Positions 43,425 through 51,892 of a stretch of 64,000 nt of DNA are shown here, piece by piece. Numbering within the stretch: position 1 is the stretch's first letter; each line of letters begins with the position of its first letter. The notes under the pieces are model-generated. The model saw only the letters and a list, made by a program, of their open reading frames with translations. It was not told the DNA's origin and ran no database searches. The position numbers and the translations under genes are program-made. This DNA comes from Nocardioides baculatus (GTDB lineage: Bacteria; Actinomycetota; Actinomycetes; Propionibacteriales; Nocardioidaceae), in contig NZ_JAERSG010000002.1 in NCBI RefSeq assembly GCF_016735675.1, forward strand, positions 62,001-126,000, in the 5' to 3' direction.

Positions 43425-44924
43425 ATGATTCGGGTCGGGTCTGTGGTGGCGGTCGTGGTGGCCGCCATCGTGTGCGGAGCCATGTGGGCGCTGTCGTCGC
43501 CCCTGGGGTCCTCGCCTGACGACAACTACCACCAGACAACGATCTGGTGCGTGGGTGCGTCGTCGTCCACGTCGCCCGACACGTGCCGGGTCACGGGGAC
43601 CTCCGCGACCACCGGTGGTCGCGTCGTCGAGGTGCCGGCCCTGGTGGGCACGCCCAACTGCTACGCCTTCGTCCCGACCGAGTCGGGAGCCTGCCAGCGT
43701 CCGCTCGAGGGGCAGGAGGTCTCGACCGAGGCGATCGACAACGGCACCTATCCCGGTGGGTTCTACCGGGTGATGCACCTGCTCGTGCAGGACAGCATCC
43801 CCGAGTCCGTCCTGGCCATGCGCATGCTCAACGTGACCCTGGCCGCGCTCCTGATGGGCGCGATCGCCCTCGTGTCCACGACGGCCGTGAGGCGGTTGAT
43901 GGCTCTCACGTTCGCAGTCGTGCTGATGCCGCTGGGCTGGTTCATCCTCGCTTCCGTCAACCCCAGCAGCTGGGCGCTGAGCGGGCTCACCGCGTACGGC
44001 TTCGCCCTGCACACGGTGCTCCTGCTCGACGGCCGCGAGGACCGCGTACGACGCATCGTCGCCGGCGTCCTCGGGGTGCTCGCCCTGGCGATGGCGCTCG
44101 CGGCCCGCGGTGACGCACCCGCCTACGCCGGCGTGATCACCGTGGCCCTGTGTGCGCTCCACGCGCGCACGATCCTGGCCCACAAGAAGCTGCTGGTGAT
44201 CCCGGCAGTGGTTGCCGCGGTGTGCCTGTGGCGGGTGCTCGTCGCTGCCCAGGTGGCCAGCATCGCCGGTGCGTCGGCGGAGACCGACCGCACGCTGAGC
44301 GAGGTCGTCCCCAACCTGCTGCTGGAGTTCCCCGCCCTGTTCAGCGGGATGTTCGGCTATGCCTTCGGCCTCGGCTGGCTCGACACGGCTGTGCACTCGA
44401 TCACCGCCTACCCGGTGGCGCTCATCGTCGGCTTCCTCGGTCTGACCGGCCTGGGCCGGATGGCGTGGCCGAAGGCTGTCGCGGCGGCGATCGTGTTCAC
44501 CCCCATGCTCGCGCTGCCGATGCTCACCCTCGTCCGCACCCGGCTCATCGTGGGGGAGAGCGTCCAGCCGCGCTACATCCTCCCGCTGATGCCGATGCTG
44601 CTGGCGATCCTCCTGCTCGATCGGACGGCCGACCGGGTCGTCGGGCTCAGCCGGGTCCAGTCCGTGATGATCGCGTTGGCCCTCACCGTGGCCAACGCTG
44701 CTGCTGTGTACGCCAACATCCGCCGCTACGTCACCGGCACCGACGGCCCGACCATGATCGACTCGCTCGAGTGGTGGTGGCAGTCGGCGCCGTCCCCGGA
44801 CACCGTGACGATCGCCGCAGGCGTGTCCTTCGCCGTGTTCGTCGCGCCGATCGTCGTCATGCACTGGCGGCGCCTGCCGCAGGAGGCACCCCCGTCGAGC
44901 CCCGTCACCGAGGAGATCGCATGA
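43425..44924 (+). CDS. Polytopic membrane protein, DUF2142-like
   Basis: The 499-residue protein has about ten hydrophobic helices. After the first helix there is an extracytoplasmic loop with LSSPLGSSPDDNYHQTTIWC, including the PDD-type acidic motif seen near the N-terminus of DUF2142 and related GT-C-fold proteins, and several Cys residues that could pair. SVQPRYILPLMPMLLAILLL near the end also matches that group. Such proteins may be glycosyltransferases using lipid-linked sugars on the outer face. The ATG at 43425 follows CAGGGGG. Confidence 0.75.
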   Translation: MIRVGSVVAVVVAAIVCGAMWALSSPLGSSPDDNYHQTTIWCVGASSSTSPDTCRVTGTSATTGGRVVEVPALVGTPNCYAFVPTESGACQRPLEGQEVSTEAIDNGTYPGGFYRVMHLLVQDSIPESVLAMRMLNVTLAALLMGAIALVSTTAVRRLMALTFAVVLMPLGWFILASVNPSSWALSGLTAYGFALHTVLLLDGREDRVRRIVAGVLGVLALAMALAARGDAPAYAGVITVALCALHARTILAHKKLLVIPAVVAAVCLWRVLVAAQVASIAGASAETDRTLSEVVPNLLLEFPALFSGMFGYAFGLGWLDTAVHSITAYPVALIVGFLGLTGLGRMAWPKAVAAAIVFTPMLALPMLTLVRTRLIVGESVQPRYILPLMPMLLAILLLDRTADRVVGLSRVQSVMIALALTVANAAAVYANIRRYVTGTDGPTMIDSLEWWWQSAPSPDTVTIAAGVSFAVFVAPIVVMHWRRLPQEAPPSSPVTEEIA

Positions 44925-45517
44925 GCTACCGCGTCGTCGAGTCCGCCGAGGTGTCGCCCCAGGCGACGATCGGCGACGGCAGCAGCATCTGGCACCTCTG
45001 CCAGATCCGTGAGAACGCCGTGCTGGGCACCGGGTGCGTCATCGGTCGAGGTGCCTACATCGGTTCGGGCGTCGTGATGGGTGACAACTGCAAGGTGCAG
45101 AACCACGCGCTCGTCTACGAGCCGGCACGGCTCGGCAACGGTGTCTTCATCGGCCCTGCGGTCGTCCTGACGAACGACACCTATCCGCGTGCAGTGAACC
45201 CGGACGGCTCGCTGAAGTCCGGTGACGACTGGGAGGCGGTTGGCGTCACCATCGAGGACGGTGCGGCGATCGGCGCTCGCGCCGTGTGCGTCGCCCCGGT
45301 GACGGTCGGGGCGTGGGCGATGGTCGCCGCCGGAGCGGTGGTCACGTCCGACGTGCCCGCACACGCCCTCGTCGTCGGCGTGCCCGCCCGACGGATCGGT
45401 TGGGTCTCCCGCGCGGGCAACAGGCTGCAGGACCGCGGCGACGGCACGTGGGTGGACCCCGTGACCGGAGCCGTGCACGACGAGACAGATGGAAAACTGA
45501 CAGAGAGGGCGTCCTGA
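44921..45517 (+). CDS. Left-handed beta-helix acyltransferase, WbpD/WlbB-like
   Basis: The 198-residue protein is built of hexapeptide repeats (IGDGSSIWHL, IGRGAYIGSGVVMGDNCKV, IEDGAAIGARAVCV), and the NDTYPRAVNPDG loop is typical of WbpD/WlbB, which acetylate the 3-amino group of UDP-2-acetamido-3-amino-2,3-dideoxy-glucuronate. It overlaps the preceding gene by four bases and the aminotransferase gene by one. The pathway assignment rests on its neighbours as well as the motif. Confidence 0.87.
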   Translation: MSYRVVESAEVSPQATIGDGSSIWHLCQIRENAVLGTGCVIGRGAYIGSGVVMGDNCKVQNHALVYEPARLGNGVFIGPAVVLTNDTYPRAVNPDGSLKSGDDWEAVGVTIEDGAAIGARAVCVAPVTVGAWAMVAAGAVVTSDVPAHALVVGVPARRIGWVSRAGNRLQDRGDGTWVDPVTGAVHDETDGKLTERAS

Positions 45518-46617
45518 TGGACCTCGCATTCATCCCACCCGCCAAGCCGATCATCGGCGACGAGGAGCGCGCGGCCGTCGACGCCGTGCTCGCCACGGGC
45601 CAGGTCGCCCAGGGGCCCCAGGTGGCCGCCTTCGAGCAGGAGTTCGGTGACCAGCTGGTCGACGGACGCGCCTGCGTGGCGGTCAACTCCGGCACGTCGG
45701 GGCTCCACCTCGGTCTGCTCGCGGCGGGCGTCGGTCCGGGTGACGAGGTCATCGTCCCGTCCTTCACCTTCGCCGCGACCGCGAACTCGGTCGCGCTCAC
45801 CGGTGCCACGCCGGTCTTCGTCGACATCGAGCCCACGTTCTTCTGCCTGGACCCCGTCGCCGTCGAAGCCGCGATCACCGAGCGGACCAAGGCGATCATG
45901 CCGGTCCACCTCTTCGGGCACCCGGCCGACATGACTGCTCTCGGTGAGGTCGCGGCACGTCACGACGTGATGCTCTTCGAGGACGCGGCGCAGGCCCACG
46001 GCGCCACCTGGAACGGCGCGAGCGTCGGCTCGTTCGGCTCCTTCGCCATGTTCTCGCTGTATCCGACCAAGAACATGACGTCGGGCGAGGGCGGCATGGT
46101 CTCCTGCGCCGACGACGAGCTCGTCCGCCGGGTGAAGCTGCTGCGCAACCAGGGCATGGAGCGCCAGTACGCCAACGAGGTCATCGGCCTCAACAACCGG
46201 ATGACCGACATCCACGCGGCCATCGGCCGCGTCCAGCTGACCAAGGTCGGCGCCTGGACCGAGACGCGCCGGGCCAACGCGGCCTTCCTCGACGCCCACC
46301 TCGAGGGCGTCGTCACGCCTGCCGTGGCCGACGCCGCCACGCACGTCTACCACCAGTACACGATCCGGGTCGCCGAGGACCGCGACGAGGTCGTACGACG
46401 TCTCCGTGAGGAGTTCCAGGTCGGGTCGGGCGTCTACTACCCCATCCCCAACCACCGGCTGGAGTCGCTGACCCGGTTCGCGCCGGGGCTGGACCTGCCG
46501 GAGACCGAGCGGGCCGCGGCCGAGGTGCTCTCGCTCCCCGTCCACCCCTCGCTCGACCAGTCCGACCTCGACCGCATCGTCGAGGCCGTCAACGTCGTGG
46601 TGAAGGCGGGCGCCTGA
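45517..46617 (+). CDS. DegT/DnrJ/EryC1 sugar aminotransferase, WbpE/WlbC-like
   Basis: The 366-residue PLP enzyme carries its Schiff-base Lys at K185 in YPTKNMTSGEGGM. Other markers are VAVNSGTSGLHLGLLAAGV, VIVPSFTFAATANS, EDAAQAHGATW and NNRMTDIHAAIG. In WbpE the substrate is the 3-keto sugar made by the WbpB-type dehydrogenase, with glutamate as amino donor. Here it lies between the acetyltransferase and dehydrogenase genes with overlaps of one base on each side, matching that pathway. Confidence 0.92.
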   Translation: MDLAFIPPAKPIIGDEERAAVDAVLATGQVAQGPQVAAFEQEFGDQLVDGRACVAVNSGTSGLHLGLLAAGVGPGDEVIVPSFTFAATANSVALTGATPVFVDIEPTFFCLDPVAVEAAITERTKAIMPVHLFGHPADMTALGEVAARHDVMLFEDAAQAHGATWNGASVGSFGSFAMFSLYPTKNMTSGEGGMVSCADDELVRRVKLLRNQGMERQYANEVIGLNNRMTDIHAAIGRVQLTKVGAWTETRRANAAFLDAHLEGVVTPAVADAATHVYHQYTIRVAEDRDEVVRRLREEFQVGSGVYYPIPNHRLESLTRFAPGLDLPETERAAAEVLSLPVHPSLDQSDLDRIVEAVNVVVKAGA

Positions 46618-47615
46618 TGAGCACCGACAGGACTCTCCGCACCGGGGTCATCGGCCTCGGCTCGATGGGCCGCCACCACGCGCGGGTGATCCGCGCAACG
46701 CCGGGCATGGAGCTCGTCGCGGTCGCGGACCCCATCGGCGACAAGTTCGGCGTGGCCGAGGACCTGCCGGTCCACGCCGACGTCGACGCGTTCATCGCGG
46801 CCGGCCTCGACGCGGCCGTGGTGGCGGTGCCCACCGTCCACCACGAGGAGGTCGCCCTGGCGCTGGCCGCCGCTGGTGTCGCCACGATGGTCGAGAAGCC
46901 GATCGCGCACTCGGTCGAGGCGGGGGAGCGCGTGGGCGCGGCCTTCGAGGATGCCGGCGTCGTCGGCTGCGTGGGCTACGTCGAGCGGTGCAACCCTGCC
47001 GTCATCGCGATGCGCGAGCGCATCCAGCAGGGGGTGCTGGGCGAGATCTACCAGATCACCACCTCGCGTCAGGGCCCGTTCCCGCCCCGCATCACCGACG
47101 TGGGTGTCGTGCAGGACCTCGCCACCCACGACTTCGACCTGACCCCGTGGATCGCCGACTCGACCTACGTCCGGCTCACCGCGCACACCCAGCACCGATC
47201 GGGCCGTGACAAGGAGGACATGGTGGTCGCCACCGGTCGCCTCGCCAACGGTGTGATCGTCAACCACCTCGTCAACTGGCTCTCGCCGCGCAAGGAGCGC
47301 CAGTGCATCGCCACCGGCGAGCGCGGCGCGCTCGTGGCCGACACCCTGACCGGTGACCTGACGTTCTACGCCAACGGCACGTTCGAGAGCGAGTGGGACG
47401 CCGTCGCCACCTTCCGGGGCGTCAACGAGGGCGACGTGACGCGGTTCGCCATCCAGAAGCGGGAGCCGCTCGCCGTCGAGCAGGCCCACTTCCGCGACGC
47501 CGTGCTCGGCACGGACAGCGCCGGCATCGTGCCGATGACGGAGGGCGTGCAGACCCTGCGCGTCGTCGACGCCTGCCTGCGCTCGGCCGAGGAGGGCCGG
47601 GAGATCACGTTGTGA
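46617..47615 (+). CDS. Gfo/Idh/MocA family oxidoreductase, WbpB/WlbA-like
   Basis: The 332-residue protein has an N-terminal NAD-binding Rossmann fold (TGVIGLGSMGRHHARVI), the EKPIAHSVEAG motif with the catalytic Lys, and a C-terminal alpha/beta domain with VQDLATHDFDL, where Asp/His sit in the active site. WbpB/WlbA oxidises C3 of UDP-GlcNAcA. Its 3' end overlaps the 3' end of the opposing epimerase gene by 11 bases. The aminotransferase stop and this ATG share a base. Confidence 0.88.
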   Translation: MSTDRTLRTGVIGLGSMGRHHARVIRATPGMELVAVADPIGDKFGVAEDLPVHADVDAFIAAGLDAAVVAVPTVHHEEVALALAAAGVATMVEKPIAHSVEAGERVGAAFEDAGVVGCVGYVERCNPAVIAMRERIQQGVLGEIYQITTSRQGPFPPRITDVGVVQDLATHDFDLTPWIADSTYVRLTAHTQHRSGRDKEDMVVATGRLANGVIVNHLVNWLSPRKERQCIATGERGALVADTLTGDLTFYANGTFESEWDAVATFRGVNEGDVTRFAIQKREPLAVEQAHFRDAVLGTDSAGIVPMTEGVQTLRVVDACLRSAEEGREITL

Positions 47616-48723
47616 GGTGACCCGTGCGTCCCAGCTCCGCGACGATCGCGGCGGTGGGGTGGAACTGGTCGAGCAGCGAGGGGCGGGCGTAGTCCCGCCA
47701 GCCGTCGAGGAAGCCGCGCAGGACCTCCATGTCCAGCCCGGTCAGCAGCAGGTTGTCGCCGATGCCCTGCTGCGACTCGACGGCCTCGCGGTGGATCGCG
47801 GCCGGCTTGCCGAGGATGCCGCACTCCTGCTGGAGCCCACCGGAGTCGGTGACGACGAAGCTCGCCCTGGCCAGCAGCGGCATGAAACGTGCGTAGGGCT
47901 GCTTGTCGACCAGCCGGAACCGGTCGCCGAACAGGTGACCCAGGCCGAGCTCGTCGATCCGGTTGCGCTCGGTGTTGCCTGCCGGCATGACGAGCGGCAT
48001 CGCGTCGGTCGACCGGGTCGACTCGGCCAGCACCTCCAGCGTCCGGGAGAAGACGGGGCCGTTGCGCAGCATCTCGAAGCGGTGCAGCGTGACCAGACCG
48101 AACTCGTCGGGCAGGTCGATCGCGGGGGCGTCTCCGTCGATGGCCATGCGGAGCGCGTCGATCACCGTGTTGGCCCCGGTGTCGACGATCGAGCCTTTTG
48201 CCTTCTCCCGGCGCAGGTGACCCACCTCGAGCTGGGTCGGAGCGAAGTGCAGGGTGGCGATCTTCGCCACGACGCGACGGTTGATCTCCTCGGGCATCGG
48301 GTGCCAGATGTCCCCGGTGCGCATCCCGGCCTCCACGTGGGCCACCTCGGCGCGCAGGACGCGCCCGATCAGGGCTCCGAGGACGGTGCTGAACGTGTCG
48401 CCGTGCACCACGACGAGCGGGGACGCCTCACCACGCGCCAGTCGACGACGCAGCTCGCGCCGACGGCGTACGACGGTCCAGGCGATGCGCGCGGCCCACC
48501 CGGGCACCTGGGTGACGCGTACGACGTCGCTCTGCCGCCCCTCCGGCACGAGGTCGATGCTCGGCTGGGGGAGACCTAGGTCGGCGAGCGTCGCGGGCAG
48601 ACCGCCGACGTGGAACGCCGTGTTCCAGAGCTCGACCGCCTCGCCCCGCTCCTCCAGCGCGCGGATGACCGGCGCCAGCTTGATGATCTCGGCGGTCGTC
48701 CCGGCGATGAAGGCGATCGTCAC
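47605..48723 (-). CDS. UDP-N-acetylglucosamine 2-epimerase family, WbpI/WlbD-like
   Basis: The 372-residue GT-B-fold epimerase begins TIAFIAGTTAEIIKLAPVIR and has VVVHGDTFSTVLGALIGRVL, HVEAGMRTGD, VTLHRFEML and FVVTDSGGLQQECGILGKPA, the conserved blocks of WecB-type enzymes (typical WecB has GTRPE where this has GTTAE). With the three neighbouring enzymes it would convert the gluco- to the manno-form of the diacetamido uronic acid (WbpI/WlbD reaction). The GTG at 48723 is chosen for CAGGGAGA just upstream; an ATG at 48744 is less likely. It is the only island gene on the minus strand. Confidence 0.88.
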   Translation of the reverse strand: MTIAFIAGTTAEIIKLAPVIRALEERGEAVELWNTAFHVGGLPATLADLGLPQPSIDLVPEGRQSDVVRVTQVPGWAARIAWTVVRRRRELRRRLARGEASPLVVVHGDTFSTVLGALIGRVLRAEVAHVEAGMRTGDIWHPMPEEINRRVVAKIATLHFAPTQLEVGHLRREKAKGSIVDTGANTVIDALRMAIDGDAPAIDLPDEFGLVTLHRFEMLRNGPVFSRTLEVLAESTRSTDAMPLVMPAGNTERNRIDELGLGHLFGDRFRLVDKQPYARFMPLLARASFVVTDSGGLQQECGILGKPAAIHREAVESQQGIGDNLLLTGLDMEVLRGFLDGWRDYARPSLLDQFHPTAAIVAELGRTGHLTT

Positions 48724-48821
48724 TGGTTCTCCCTGCCCGACCATCCGGTCGGGACTCGTCTAGGCGTTGCAGTATCGTCTGCTCGCGGATCGAGCGAGCA
48801 ACGAAAGGGTGGTCCACCACC

Positions 48822-49859
48822 GTGCAGGACAGCCCGACACGGCCCGCCGGAGACGACCCCGCGCAGGCGTACGCCCGTCTCGGTGTGGTGATGCCAGCCT
48901 ACAACGAGGGAACGTGGGTGCGGCGGGCGCTCGATGCCCTCGAGGTCGCCGCCTCTCGAGCCGACTGGCCGCTCGAGGTCGTCGTCGTGGATGACGGCGC
49001 CACGGATCCCGAGAGCCTCGAGGTGCTGGCCGAGGTCGACGCGCGACCCCACGTCACGGTCGTCCACCAGGCCAACGAGGGACGCTTCGCTGCCCGCAGC
49101 CGTGGGCTCGACCTCGTCACCACCGAGCTCGTCCTCCTCCTCGACGCCCGCGTGCAGGTCGACCCGGAGTCGCTGGGCCGGATCCGCGCGGCGGTGTCGC
49201 GCGGCGAGCGTGTGTGGAACTACGACGTCACGCCCGCGTCCACCGAGCTCGCGGCCCTGTTCTGGACAGGCATCACCAAGGTGTGGTGGCGCGACTACTT
49301 CCGCGACCGCAGGGCCGTCGCGTTCGGTCCGGACGACTTCGACCGCTACCCGAAGGGCACCACGGCGTTCCTCGCGCCCGCACAGCTGCTGCGCGACGCC
49401 GCGGCCGGCTTCGAGTCGCACTTCGACAACCGCGCGCTCGCGTCCGACGACACTCGGTTGCTCCGAGCCGTCGCCGAGGTCGAGCACATCCACCTCTCGC
49501 CCGACGTGATGTGTCGCCACCACGTGAAGTCGGGGCGTACGGCCTGGATGAGGCAGTGCTACTACCGAGGGACCACCTTCGTCGACGGCTACCTGGGCGA
49601 CCCCGGCCGCGCGGGCAGCATGCTGGCAGGTGCGGCGGGTGCCGGTGCGCTCGGCCTCGTCGTGACGTGGTCGGCCCCGCGCGCGACCGCGGCCGCCGCC
49701 GTGGTCGGGTGCGCCTCGACCGCGTCGGTGACCCGCTGGGCGGGCGGCACGCCGCGGGAGTCGGTGGCGGTCGGCCTGCTGACCCCCGCGTTCGGCGTGC
49801 TCTTCGGCGCGGGAGTGGTGCGCGGCCTGCGCATGGCTGCCGGACGACGTGGCCGATAG
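48822..49859 (+). CDS. GT2 family glycosyltransferase with C-terminal membrane segments
   Basis: The 345-residue protein has a GT-A domain (LGVVMPAYNEGTWVRRALDA, VVVVDDGATD, LVLLLDARVQV as the DxD region) and, after residue 265, two or three hydrophobic segments (AGSMLAGAAGAGALGLVVTW and VAVGLLTPAFGVLFGAGVV). FWTGITKVWWRDYFRDRRAV lies between and may be the acceptor region. The GTG start follows GAAAGGG. It is divergent from the epimerase across 98 bp and overlaps the flippase-like gene by 11 bases. Confidence 0.85.
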   Translation: MQDSPTRPAGDDPAQAYARLGVVMPAYNEGTWVRRALDALEVAASRADWPLEVVVVDDGATDPESLEVLAEVDARPHVTVVHQANEGRFAARSRGLDLVTTELVLLLDARVQVDPESLGRIRAAVSRGERVWNYDVTPASTELAALFWTGITKVWWRDYFRDRRAVAFGPDDFDRYPKGTTAFLAPAQLLRDAAAGFESHFDNRALASDDTRLLRAVAEVEHIHLSPDVMCRHHVKSGRTAWMRQCYYRGTTFVDGYLGDPGRAGSMLAGAAGAGALGLVVTWSAPRATAAAAVVGCASTASVTRWAGGTPRESVAVGLLTPAFGVLFGAGVVRGLRMAAGRRGR

Positions 49860-51135
49860 CGCCGGGGCGCCCGAGGCCGGCGCCGTCGCCGGCTCCCACC
49901 TCGGGTTGCTGTCGAGCGCGTTCTTCGCCTCGAGCGGGCTCGGCCTGCTGCTGCTGGTGGTCATCGCGCGGTGGCTCACACCCGCGGACAACGCTCACTT
50001 CCAGGCCGTGTGGGGCCTGATCTTCGCCTTCGCCAGCGTCATGGGGGCCTTGGAGCAGGAGGTCACGCGACGCGCCACGTCGGCCCACCTGGACGGCCAT
50101 CGCACCCCGGTGGGCGTCGTCCAGTCCGTGCTGCTGGCAACGCTGGCCTGCGTCGTGGTGCTGGGCGCCCTGCTGGCGACTCCCCAGGGGCGGGCGGTCG
50201 TGCAGGGCTCGATCGCGATCGTGCTCCTGACGCTGTTCGCCATGGTCAACTTCGTGGTGCTGATCCTCTCCCGCGGGATCCTCCTCGGACGCGGCGCCAT
50301 CCGCCCGTACGCCGCGCTGCTCGCCGGCGAAGGTGCCCTGCGGCTGGTGGTCCTCGGTGTCCTCCTCGCCAGCGGGCTCGACGGCACCGTCGTCTGGGCG
50401 GTCGTCGCCACGGTGGGCGGATCGCTCGTGTGGGTCTTCGTGGTCGTCCGGGTCGCGCGCGAGATCGACTGGTCGAGCCGGCGCGACCGCTGGCGCGAGG
50501 TGGGCGGGACCGTCGCTGCCCTCGCCACGGCCAACGGCCTCTCCGCGCTCGTGCTCACCGGCTTCCCGACGGTGGCGGCCACGATCGTCGGCAACGCGGC
50601 CGACCTCGCCGTGCTCTTCGCCGTGATCACGCTGGCGCGGGCTCCTCTCGCGCTGCTCGCGCCCGTCCAGGCGCTCACGGTGCCCACGGTCGTGCGGTGG
50701 AGCCGTGACGGGGACACCCGACGGATCTCGCGTGCCCTCGCCCAGATCGCCGGTGGCAGCGCCGTGGTCGCGCTCGCGGGCGCCGCAGTCGGCTACGTCC
50801 TCGGCCCCTGGGCGGTCGCGCTCGTGCTGGGGGCGGACTACCGTCCGTCCGCGGTGATGGCCGCGCTGGTGGCCGGGGCGACGTGCGTGATGGCCGGCGC
50901 CCTGCTCCAGGCCGCCGCCCTGGTCGCGCTCCAGCGCTACTGGCAGCTCACCGCCTGCTGGGCCGTCGCGATCGCCGGAGCCGCCGTCGTGATGCTCGCG
51001 CCACCCTGGAGCCCGGAGGATCGCGGACTGGGTGGCTTCACTGTCGCCTCGCTCGCGGCGTTCGTCGCCACCGCCGTCGCCGTACGCCTGAGCGTGGTCG
51101 CCGCCGACCAAGGCTCCGAGGCCGGGGGCCATTAA
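49849..51135 (+). CDS. Polysaccharide flippase-like membrane protein (Wzx/MVF superfamily)
   Basis: The 428-residue protein has about twelve hydrophobic helices, with FFASSGLGLLLLVVIARWLT at the start and ALEQEVTRRATSAHLDG in the first cytoplasmic loop, the pattern of polysaccharide transporters that flip lipid-linked repeat units. The assignment is by topology and context and the subfamily is uncertain. The GTG start lies inside the preceding gene. It ends with TAA, the only TAA stop I found in the window, and that codon doubles as part of the next gene's -10 hexamer. Confidence 0.78.
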   Translation: MADSAGAPEAGAVAGSHLGLLSSAFFASSGLGLLLLVVIARWLTPADNAHFQAVWGLIFAFASVMGALEQEVTRRATSAHLDGHRTPVGVVQSVLLATLACVVVLGALLATPQGRAVVQGSIAIVLLTLFAMVNFVVLILSRGILLGRGAIRPYAALLAGEGALRLVVLGVLLASGLDGTVVWAVVATVGGSLVWVFVVVRVAREIDWSSRRDRWREVGGTVAALATANGLSALVLTGFPTVAATIVGNAADLAVLFAVITLARAPLALLAPVQALTVPTVVRWSRDGDTRRISRALAQIAGGSAVVALAGAAVGYVLGPWAVALVLGADYRPSAVMAALVAGATCVMAGALLQAAALVALQRYWQLTACWAVAIAGAAVVMLAPPWSPEDRGLGGFTVASLAAFVATAVAVRLSVVAADQGSEAGGH

Positions 51136-51138
51136 GGT
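51133..51138 (+). promoter_or_regulatory. Putative -10 box overlapping the flippase-like stop codon
   Basis: TAAGGT, with TAA being the upstream stop. It lies seven bases before the ATG at 51146. Confidence 0.45.
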
Positions 51139-51145
51139 GCCCCCC

Positions 51146-51892
51146 ATGCCACTGCGACCCGACGAGCGTGTGCTCGTGGTCATCCCGGCCTGGAACGAGG
51201 CCGGGATCATCGCCACGACGATCGCCGAGATCCGTGCCTCACGACCAGGACTGGACCTCCTCGTGGTCGACGACGGCTCCGGCGACGACACCGCGGACAT
51301 CGCGGAGGCAGCGGGCGCCCTCGTCGCCCGCCTCCCGTTCAACCTCGGAGTCGGGGGTGCGATGCGCGCCGGCTACCGCTACGCGCTCCGCGAGGGCTAC
51401 GACGTGGTGGTCCAGATCGACGCGGACGGCCAGCACGACCCCACCTACCTCGACACCCTCATCGAGGGACTGGGCGAGGCCGACGTCGTCATCGGTGCAC
51501 GCTTCGCCGGTGAGGGGAGCTACCGCGCGACGGGGCCGCGCAGGTGGGCGATGTGGTTGCTGGCAGGAGTGCTCTCGCGCCTGGCGCGCACGAGGCTGAC
51601 CGACGTCACCAGCGGTTTCCGTGCCGCTAACCGGCGAGCCGTCGCCGTGTTCGCCGACCACTACCCCGCGGAGTACCTGGGCGACACCGTCGAGTCCCTC
51701 GTGATCGCGATCCGGGTCGGGTGCACGGTGCGCCAGGTGCCGGTCGAGATGCGTCCACGCACGGTCGGCCAGGCCAGCCAGAGTCCTCTGCGCGCGACCG
51801 TCTACCTCGCCCGTGCCGTGGTGGCGCTGGGACTCGCGCTCGTTCGCCGGTGGCCGGCGGCCACCGAGACGCTGGGACAGGAGAAGGGATGA
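51146..51892 (+). CDS. GT2 glycosyltransferase, DPM1/polyprenyl-phosphate type
   Basis: The 248-residue protein has VLVVIPAWNEAGIIATTIAE, LLVVDDGSGDDTADIAEAAG, VVVQIDADGQHDPTYL with the metal-binding DADGQHD, and TDVTSGFRAANRRA, all standard for enzymes that load a sugar onto polyprenyl phosphate. There is no membrane domain of its own; the DUF2304 membrane protein follows directly, an arrangement common for this subgroup. The stop overlaps the DUF2304 start by four bases. Confidence 0.9.
   Translation: MPLRPDERVLVVIPAWNEAGIIATTIAEIRASRPGLDLLVVDDGSGDDTADIAEAAGALVARLPFNLGVGGAMRAGYRYALREGYDVVVQIDADGQHDPTYLDTLIEGLGEADVVIGARFAGEGSYRATGPRRWAMWLLAGVLSRLARTRLTDVTSGFRAANRRAVAVFADHYPAEYLGDTVESLVIAIRVGCTVRQVPVEMRPRTVGQASQSPLRATVYLARAVVALGLALVRRWPAATETLGQEKG

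Noticed and set aside
42006..44864. A 952-codon minus-strand open frame in the island
   Set aside because: It is antisense to the tandem glycosyltransferase and DUF2142-like genes, which show membrane helices and catalytic motifs on the plus strand.
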